Source: Telopea speciosissima
Taxonomy: Eukaryota > Streptophyta > Magnoliopsida > Proteales > Proteaceae
Reading direction: 5' to 3'
Assembly (NCBI RefSeq): GCF_018873765.1
Contig: NC_057916.1
Coordinates: 50,222,540-50,286,539, forward strand
Length of the DNA stretch: 64,000 nucleotides
Each line of letters starts with the position of its first letter. Position 1 is the first letter of the stretch. Below the pieces are notes generated by a model. It was not told the DNA's origin. It did no database searches and saw only the letters and a program-made list of their open reading frames with translations. A program made the position numbers and the translations under genes. Of this stretch, positions 57,094 to 64,000 are shown piece after piece.

Positions 57094-57668
57094 TCATGCA
57101 ATTCAAGTTTTAGCATTTCTCCAATACTTCTCTTAAAACTAACTACCCTTTCAATATGCCGATGGATTCCAGTACATTACAAGAATTTCGAGTAGAGATC
57201 AGGTTCTCAGCAGTTCTCTGTTTTCCATTTTGTTATTTTAGGGTTTTGCGTGCGTAATTCATTGGCTTGCCTACCATAACATCCACATTGGCTTTTGCCG
57301 TTTTCTTCTGTCATCCTTAATTTCCCTTCAATCATTGTGAATAGACGAATTGCTGCAGAACTAGCAGACTGAAACGGAGCTTCGTTCAAACGAAAACAGA
57401 AACAAATATAAGATTCCTAACGAGAGGACCTTTTGCACAATTTCTAATGAACTCTCCAGTCTTAACCACTACTAAAGAATTGTATTACAAACCAAAACAC
57501 ATTATCGTAAAAATTCAAGACAAAATAGTAGAAACATATATTGAGAGAGACCTTTGAATTGATTTGAGCATTCCTCCTCACCAATTGGAATGAGGTCATG
57601 AGGACCAATTCTTGTTTTAGCAGTCCCATGGCCAAGATCAACCAAGATTGGAGCCTTTCACTTCATTC

Positions 57669-60209
57669 TCATCTTCCCCTAGGGTTTACTAGTTGGGAAA
57701 AAACAGCACTGGTGGCAGCATCTTCCTGGTGATAATCATCAGTTTCCGATATCACCCCATCAATCATACTTACACTGTGATCAAAAGGATCAAGCGGTGT
57801 CATTGGAATACCAGTGATGTGGTTTGTGCTATTATCTTCTGGCTCTGTAAGTTCCAATGAAGTTTCCTCAAGCTGAAGAGCATACTCAAGATTCCACAAG
57901 ACATCTCCCATTGAAGGCCTGTCAACCCCATGCTCTGCTAAACACTTCTCAGCCATCTCGCCAAACTTCTTGAGAGATGCTCCATTCACCATCCTTACCA
58001 AAGTTGGGTCTATGATCTGGTCCAACATGCCTTTCTTCTGCTGGCTCATTGCCCACTCTGCTATGTTAACCTGTTCTCTTGGTAGTGCAGGGTCGAGAGC
58101 AGGTCTGCCGCAGAGGACTTCCATCAGAACAACCCCAAATGAATACACATCTGACTTCTCTGTAAGCTGTTGTCTTCTGAAGTACTCGGGGTCAAGATAT
58201 CCAAAACTACCCTTAACAGCAGTGCTCACATGGGTCTGATCCAGAGCAGGACCTGTCTTTGAAAGGCCAAAATCAGCAACTTTGGCAACAAAGTTTTCAT
58301 CTAATAGAATGTTTGTGGTCTTCACATCTCTGTGAATTATGATTTGAGCTGAACCAGTGTGGAGATAATGCAGCCCCCTAGCAGCTCCAATGCAAATCTC
58401 AAGCCTTTGCTTCCATGAGAGAGATGGGAGGTCTGTCCCATATAGATGGCTTCGTAGGGGTCCATTTGCCATGTACTCATAAACCAGTATCATTTCTGAA
58501 CGTTCATCACAGTAGCCAATCAAAGAGACAAGGTGGCGATGTCGAAGCTTGGATAACATCTCGATTTCAGTCCTAAACTCTGCAAGACCTTGCTCGGATC
58601 TTGGGTTCCCTCTCTTGACAGCCACCTTGGTCCCATCTTCAAGTGTCCCTTTGTAGACTTTACCAAACCCACCCACCCCAAGAAGCAAGCTCTCATCAAA
58701 CCTATTGGTTGCATCCATGATCTCTTGGAACATAAAGAACCGGCCGAGGTTTGATGAGGCTAATGATATGCAGCTTGCTGTTCCACTCTTCTGAGAGGTT
58801 GTGGAGGCTTTTGTCATGGTTTGCGAATTCCCGTGTACGGGTAATGGCAGCCGAGGATGTCCTTGGTGAGTGGTCTTCGACCTACGGGCTATCAAGCAGC
58901 AATAACAAAAAGCTATCAAACCCACAGCAGCCAAAGTTCCCAGAGCTGATCCAATTAGAATTCCTATCATGCTTTTCTTAGAGGACTTGGGCAATAGACC
59001 CTCAACGGAAATCAACCCATCCAAGCTTCTTGCATCATTGCTGATCTTCATTATCTCCAATCCATTCAAAATTGCATCAGTTATGTCTGCTACTGTGTCC
59101 GGGCCAACACTAACAGTTAAAGTATTTGAGTCCATAGAAGAGTTGGAGATTAAATCTTTGTAATAAGGTGTTGCCAAGTTTCCAGTTAGGGATGATAGAT
59201 CCAGGCTACGAAGGGCAATGTCAGAGTTGATATAAGCATTGAACACAAGGCTGTTCAAAGACTTGCTCACAATGTCACAGAAGTGTAGCCGAATGAAATA
59301 CATGAAATTCGGATCCACAGGGAAAATCCAAGTCAGGTTGAAGTTCTGATTGGGAACATTTGTATCTCCCATGGTCTCTGCAGTGGCATAAACCCAATTC
59401 GGGGCAGTTTCAGGTGTGACAGACATGGTATATCTTATCACAGAAGGGTTAACCGACACATTCACAGCAGAGCTATTCACATGGAGGTACTTCATGTCAT
59501 TCTCCCAAATTCTGCCAAGGGTGTCATTCTGTGGAGTGAGCAAAGGACCCCCCATATTTAATCGGAAAACAGTTTCAAGGGAAAGATCAGAGAGGCCATT
59601 AAAAGTGGATGAAGGGGGTAGAATCAGTGCCTGGTCAGGAATCAATGCATCGGGGACAGAAACAACTTCAATCCCATTGACAAATGTGGCTGAGTTGTTC
59701 ATTGGAATGAAGGTTAGAGTCAAAGCATCAGAGGTCACATTGATTGAATACTCCTTAAACAGATAGGAACCATTATACCTTTTGAAAGTGAAGTTATTCA
59801 ATAGAACAAAATCGTCCGTAATCACAGTAATCGTCGAAGATGATAGGTTGTGGGGAGAATCTGGAAGAGGATAGAAATAGAGACGAACCCAGTGACGGCC
59901 CTCTTGCTGGATTTTAAATTTGTAAGAAGCTGAAGAAGTGAAAATTCGGGCGGACTGGTAGATTGGTGAAGGGACACTAGAACTGGAGGTAGCAGCAATG
60001 CTATTTCCCTGAACCTTCAATTCGAAAGAAGATTGCAGCGAGTCTGGAGTAAAAGTTCGACTTTGGAAGGTGACATTTTGTGGAGAACCACATGCAATTA
60101 AGTAGTAATCAGCAGGAGCAAATGTGGCCAAGGAGGCTTTGAGGTTCAACAAAACAAGAATAACAGAAAGAATCACAGGCAGCCATCCCACCGTTTCCAT
60201 TTCCACCAT
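57669..60209 (-). CDS. THE1: CrRLK1L receptor-like kinase, THESEUS1-type
   Basis: One uninterrupted frame of 846 residues, intronless like its Arabidopsis relatives. Residues 1-29 form a signal peptide; 31-390 form the malectin-like ectodomain with many N-glycosylation sites; 414-437 form the membrane helix. The kinase spans about 505-780: GVGGFG (511-516), VAVK Lys532, HRD (626-628) and DFG (646-648). All catalytic residues are present, so it is an RD-type active kinase. The tail ends AVFSQLVNPRGR, close to the THE1 ending. THE1 monitors cell-wall integrity at the plasma membrane and is a receptor for the RALF34 peptide in Arabidopsis. The second methionine (residue 4) is an alternative start. 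A close paralogue such as a HERK-type member is less likely given the C-terminus. Confidence 0.92.
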   Translation of the reverse strand: MVEMETVGWLPVILSVILVLLNLKASLATFAPADYYLIACGSPQNVTFQSRTFTPDSLQSSFELKVQGNSIAATSSSSVPSPIYQSARIFTSSASYKFKIQQEGRHWVRLYFYPLPDSPHNLSSSTITVITDDFVLLNNFTFKRYNGSYLFKEYSINVTSDALTLTFIPMNNSATFVNGIEVVSVPDALIPDQALILPPSSTFNGLSDLSLETVFRLNMGGPLLTPQNDTLGRIWENDMKYLHVNSSAVNVSVNPSVIRYTMSVTPETAPNWVYATAETMGDTNVPNQNFNLTWIFPVDPNFMYFIRLHFCDIVSKSLNSLVFNAYINSDIALRSLDLSSLTGNLATPYYKDLISNSSMDSNTLTVSVGPDTVADITDAILNGLEIMKISNDARSLDGLISVEGLLPKSSKKSMIGILIGSALGTLAAVGLIAFCYCCLIARRSKTTHQGHPRLPLPVHGNSQTMTKASTTSQKSGTASCISLASSNLGRFFMFQEIMDATNRFDESLLLGVGGFGKVYKGTLEDGTKVAVKRGNPRSEQGLAEFRTEIEMLSKLRHRHLVSLIGYCDERSEMILVYEYMANGPLRSHLYGTDLPSLSWKQRLEICIGAARGLHYLHTGSAQIIIHRDVKTTNILLDENFVAKVADFGLSKTGPALDQTHVSTAVKGSFGYLDPEYFRRQQLTEKSDVYSFGVVLMEVLCGRPALDPALPREQVNIAEWAMSQQKKGMLDQIIDPTLVRMVNGASLKKFGEMAEKCLAEHGVDRPSMGDVLWNLEYALQLEETSLELTEPEDNSTNHITGIPMTPLDPFDHSVSMIDGVISETDDYHQEDAATSAVFSQLVNPRGR

Positions 60210-60905
60210 TTCCGCTAAATCAAATTTATAGAGCCCTTAAAAAGAAACTGCTGTGACTTCAAGTACAAAACCCAAACTCCTCACAAACCCAAAGTCTTTA
60301 TTCTCAAAATCAGAAGTTGCAGAACCAGATTCAATGCTCACACACTACGAAGAGAAAAGTTTCAAAGCACCCTAAATCTCAGGTACCGAATCTGGAAAGC
60401 CCAAACTAAGCAAACCCAGGCATCCAAATAGCCCGAATTCTAAGGAAACGCCAAACAGAGACAAGTTTCAGATTCTTTCGGGAACCTTACCTCTGAGAGA
60501 CCTACACACATGTTGACATTGAGCGACTCTGGTTGGATCAGAAAGAAAGCCCAGTTGGTATGATATGAAATGTCACCTATAAGACCGAGAGACTCATCCC
60601 TTGAAGCTTCACTGCAACTCAAACAGCCCTTTCCAGCCTGCAGCTTAGGCTGTCATTTACAGAGAAGTAGAGGACCCACCGCTCCGGCCACCATAGGAAA
60701 AGAGGAAAATGCATAACACTATCTAAACTTAAATCACCTCCTTTAGAGTTTAGAGAGTAGCAGTTTCTGCAGATAATCTTGGTTGCTTTTGATACCCGTA
60801 ACTTAAAACATCAAATGAATTAAAAAAAAAAAAACACAAAAAAGTGAAACGCCATGGAAGTTCTGCAACAGAGGAACCCTTTACTTTTTCGGTTTTATAT
60901 AATAA
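60210..60905 (-). promoter_or_regulatory. Upstream region of the THE1-like gene
   Basis: A TATATAAAAC box on the minus strand at 60901-60892 is a candidate core promoter. A strong donor-like CAGAG/GTAAGG at 60490-60489 (minus strand) suggests that the 5' leader contains an intron whose acceptor lies between it and the ATG. Both are predictions from short motifs. Confidence 0.35.
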
Positions 60906-61185
60906 ACGGGTATCTAAGAGGAAGGTTGCTTGCTCTCGGGGAGCAAAGTTCCCTGGACCCCACTTTTACGCGGTTTATTGAAACGCCGAACCAGAGAACC
61001 ATATAACCAGGATTAGTGGGCAATCGGCGCAGGCTCTTGCGGTGATTGCGGCTGATGTTAACGTGAAACGTCACGTGGAGATTTAGTTGACCAAAACACC
61101 CATTTAGACTGGGTGTAAGGCTTTTGGATCGAACCAACGCTCGAAAAGCGCATGCACTTTTTTTTGGGCTTTGATGGAGATGTTT
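60906..61185. other. Intergenic sequence, nothing recognised
   Basis: No conserved frame. It ends at the 12-bp direct repeat that flanks the next element. Confidence 0.5.
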
Positions 61186-62817
61186 TTTTTTTGGATTAAT
61201 ACCCCTAAAATGGATCTAATATTCCTCATGCACCTCTAAAGTTTTAATAATTCCACACGTACCCCTTGAAATTTCAAAGTACATCCCTTATTTTTCAACC
61301 TAAAGTCATTTAAGTCCACACCGTTAATTTCATATGTCTAACGTATCAGATTTTGAAGAAGATAATGTACAGTTATACCTTGATAGAGTATAATTACAAA
61401 ATACCCTTAAGTTAAAAAAACAAAAGCGATAAAAAAGGAGATTTTGAATTTATCCTGAGTGGCCACCACCGCGTCTGCCAAGAAATGTAAGAAAAATCCT
61501 CTAAACGACCTCCATGAGCACCTCTCCCCACTAACCCCTCTTCTCGCCTCGGTTATCACCACCGCCCATAACTTCTTCGTCCAGAATGATCTTCATCTTC
61601 ACCCTTCCCAGACCCTAACCCTAGAGTCCCTAATCACATCCTCTGTCATCTCTCTCACAAAATTCAATTCTCTCGTCGAAACCCTAGTCCCTCCCAAAAT
61701 CGTGAAAAGCCTAACCCCTCTCTCTTCCTTATCCTCGCCTTCCTGCTAGTTCCAACGCCTTCTTTATGTTGCCTTCGACGACTCTGATCCCCGTTAGATC
61801 GAAGCCTTCTGAATGTTCAAACCCTCTTTCACTCTCCCCCTTGAAACCCTAACTCGTTCCCTGGAGGACTCTGTCTCCACTTGCCCTCCCGATTACACCC
61901 TCGAAGCTGCCATTTTCCACTTGGCTCACGCCACTTCCTTTAACTCTATTGGGAGGAGATTTGGGCTTGATTCAGCCTTTGCTTGCCGTGCTTTCTATAC
62001 GGTCTGTAGGGTAGTTAACGATCAATTGTCACATTTGTTTGATTCCCCTCAAATTTGGGGAGGATCATCGAGTGTTTTGGGTGGATTTTGCTACTTAATT
62101 GTTGTGGCATTCTAGGGTTCAACAAGTTTCCTATCGATGGAGGAGCGTTAGGGAAGAAAGATGGAGCCATAATTGCGCAGGGTTTAGTGAATGGGGAAGG
62201 GAGGTTCTTGGATGTCTCCGCTGGTTGGCCGAGATACATGAGTGCAGACACAATTCTCCGCAAGACGAAGCTGTTTCAACGAGTCGAGGAATCGAAGGAG
62301 TCGTTGAATGAGCCTGCGCTTGAGCTTGGCGATGGCAAATCAGTACCTCAGTACATTCTGGAAGATTCTTGTTTTCCTCTTCTTCCATGGCTTCTTACAC
62401 CTTTCCAGAATCAAACATTGATGATGAGCTGAGTTCCTCGCAACAGTCATTTAATTCTGCTCATAGCAGAGGAATGGAATTGGTTGATAAGGCATTTGGG
62501 AAGGTTAAGGGATGGTGGAAGCTTCTTTCAATGAGGGGGAAAGAAGAGGGCATGGAGTTTTTGCCATTTGTGATTGTTACTATCTTTTTGTCGTTTTTGT
62601 TTTTTAACTTAAGGGCATTTTCATAATTATGCCCTATCAAGGGTATAACTATAGATTACCTTCTTCAAAATCTGATACGGACTTAAATGGCTTTAGGTTT
62701 AAAAGTGGGGGTGTACGTACAATTTTCAAGGGGTGCATGTGAAATTGTCAGAATCATAGGGGTGCATGAGGAATATTGGGTCCATTTTAGGGGGTATGTG
62801 TATTTAACTCTTTTTTT
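61186..62817. mobile_element. Inverted-repeat element carrying a host-type gene fragment (Pack-type)
   Basis: The left end (61193-61425) and right end (about 62600-62810) are imperfect inverted repeats more than 200 bases long. Both contain CCCCTAAAATGG, TATTCCTCATGCACC, CCTAAAG.CATTTAAGTCC, ATCAGATTTTGAAGAAG and GCCCTTAAGTT-like blocks in mirror order. A 12-bp direct repeat, ATGGAGATGTTT, lies on both sides (61174-61185 and 62818-62829). The centre is a broken HARBI1/ALP1-like gene. No transposase for the element itself is seen. The superfamily is uncertain; a Mutator-like Pack element is one option. Confidence 0.7.
61459..62626 (+). pseudogene. HARBI1/ALP1-like nuclease-family gene fragment (broken)
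   Basis: Blocks in order: a Leu/Thr-rich N-terminal part (61459-61749), YTLEAAIFHLAHATSFNSIGRRFGL near 61893-61970, GFNKFPIDGGALG near 62115-62155, GRFLDVSAGWPRYMSADTILRKTKLF near 62203-62278, and PQYILEDSCFPLLPWLLTPFQ near 62347-62410. The last block is FNSAHSRGMELVDKAFGKVKG near 62450-62513. This is the DDE_Tnp_4 family of domesticated PIF/Harbinger transposases, which includes ALP1, a Polycomb-associated antagonist of silencing. Stops and at least three frame changes break it, and the last acidic position (usually VE.AFG) reads VDKAFG. It has no visible introns. It lies wholly inside the inverted-repeat element. Confidence 0.82.
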
Positions 62818-63003
62818 ATGGAGATGTTTAATCTATAATATTTTTGGGCAGAAATATTGGGCCTGAAGAGATCATTTGTGTGGCTACTACTTACTGCTCA
62901 TCGGGAATTCCTAAATAGTAATATGTTACTAACTTCCACTTCAAATTCTGTTTTGGATTGCAAAGCGCTTTCATGTGTTTCAAAATAGACTCCAACACCT
63001 CAA

Positions 63004-63483
63004 TGGTATGAAAAGGTGAATTGTGATGCTAGCTTCTACCAAGGAACATCCAGTGGTGGTTTTGGATTTATATTTAGGAATTCTGTAGGGGCTTCTCTTC
63101 ATGTTGTTTCTATGCCAAGTTCGTTCGTATCAGTATTTGTTGGTGAAGCTATCTCTATTCGTTCGGCGTTGTTAGAAGATATTTCTAAAGGATATGAGCT
63201 TTTGCTAGTGGAGACGGAACATAGAGATTTGGTGTCTTATCTCCAACGTGGGTTATGTAGCCTGCCATTAGAAGTAAAATCTGTAGTGGATGATATCCTC
63301 CATTTGTCGTCGTATTTTATTTCTTGTTCATTTTCATATGTTCCAAGGGAGGTCAATAGTGTTGCTGACTCCCTGGCAAAGAAGGTGTTGTTGGTAACGT
63401 GTACAACAGTTTGGCCAAATTCCAATCCATGGATCTTGGAGTTATGTTCAACTTCATCCATTTATAATTCACGTTGTTCTTAA
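63004..63483 (+). pseudogene. Orphan plant RNase H domain (retroelement-type, RVT_3 family)
   Basis: The frame starts QWYEKVNCDASF with no ATG; the first codon that could serve is GTG (63016). Features of the plant RNase H fold: NCDAS (first aspartate), VGEAISIRSAL (glutamate), VETEHRDLVSYL where the usual aspartate is a glutamate, and VPREVNSVADSLAKK with the final aspartate. Such domains end LINE-type retroelements and also occur as free host genes. Lack of a start and of neighbouring RT suggests a remnant. Confidence 0.75.
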
Positions 63484-63741
63484 GTTTCTCATGCTTCTAC
63501 CAAAAAAATAGATGCAAATGTTTAATATATCCAGATAAAATAAGTAAAGGATTTTTTTTAAAGAAAAATTTGCATTATGACAAAATATTTGATGTCCATG
63601 CATCTAAAGACTATCAGATTGAGTCCTTTTGGCCAAATCATAAGTAGTGATGAACCACAAATCATCCCAACCTATTAGAAGATACCACATGTCCTGGAAC
63701 AGCGGGAGATCACCCGGACACCGGCAACATGAGATCCACTG

Positions 63742-63837
63742 GGGGGTCACCCACACTTGGGCGCCACCCACTAGGGAGTCACCCACACTTGGGTGCCACC
63801 CACTAGGGCGTCACCCACACTTGGGCGTCATCCCCCT
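63742..63837 (+). repeat. Three tandem copies of a 32-bp unit
   Basis: The unit is GGG(A/C)GTCACCCACACTTGGG followed by (C/T)GCCACCCACTA, at 63742, 63774 and 63806; the third copy degrades at its end. No gene crosses it. Confidence 0.92.
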
Positions 63838-64000
63838 TGAGCCAATGTTGACTTGTACATCCTTCCCCCTCAGGCCTTATCCACTGAAGAGTTGGGACCT
63901 CGACAGGGGGCAAGTACGAGCTGGACTACATGGCCACCACGTCGCCAACAAGATACACATCACACGAAGGCTCCAGGCCCTCACCTACCACTTGCGTAAC

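Noticed and set aside
57970..59766. Plus-strand frames opposite the kinase gene (for example 57970-58239 and 59416-59766)
   Set aside because: Shadow frames of a well-supported coding sequence on the other strand.

Overview
This is plant nuclear DNA, almost certainly from a eudicot. It shows Ty3/gypsy LTR retrotransposons of the Tat and Athila types, an Au-type SINE, several small inverted-repeat DNA transposons and a few single-copy plant genes. The duplicated small gene resembles the Platanus Pla a 1 type of invertase/pectin methylesterase inhibitor, which would fit an early-diverging eudicot (Proteales-like). That placement is only a guess.

Layout. A direct segmental duplication frames the left 56 kb. 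Copy A is bases 1-3088 plus 44965-45556; copy B is 50652-56205. Each copy carries one PMEI-like gene (647-1183 intact; 53032-53565 decayed), one Au-like SINE and shared flanking DNA. Copy A was blown apart by a large transposon nest: a Tat-type element (3089-44964, target duplication ACAAC) whose 3' LTR received an Athila-type element in the opposite orientation (B1, 16226-44328, GGACC). B1 in turn received a pol-less relative (C, 22012-28896, GGGGG) and a second Athila-type element (B2, 30945-41502, GAGGT). A PIF/Harbinger-type element (5955-7247, TAA) sits in the Tat gag. Copy B retains the empty Tat site and carries instead a solo LTR of the Athila-type family (50959-52669, ACTCC) inside its SINE. 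Between the copies lies a ~3 kb chromovirus-like LTR with adjoining non-coding sequence (45557-50651).

Right of the duplication: a gypsy RNase H fragment, a palindromic MITE, and an intact THESEUS1-type CrRLK1L receptor kinase on the minus strand (57669-60209). Next come a 1.6 kb inverted-repeat element enclosing a broken HARBI1/ALP1-like gene (61186-62817), an orphan RNase H domain (63016-63483) and a short 32-bp tandem repeat.

Only the copy A PMEI gene and the THE1-like kinase look like functional host genes. The most unusual observations are: (i) an antisense, apparently spliced plant-mobile-domain gene between pol and the 3' LTR of the Tat element; (ii) a systematic loss of the middle base of CAG/CTG in element B2 relative to its sister B1, which looks more like a base-calling artefact at methylated CHG sites than evolution; (iii) a pol-less element sharing the LTR family of its neighbours; and (iv) the host gene fragment enclosed in long inverted repeats.
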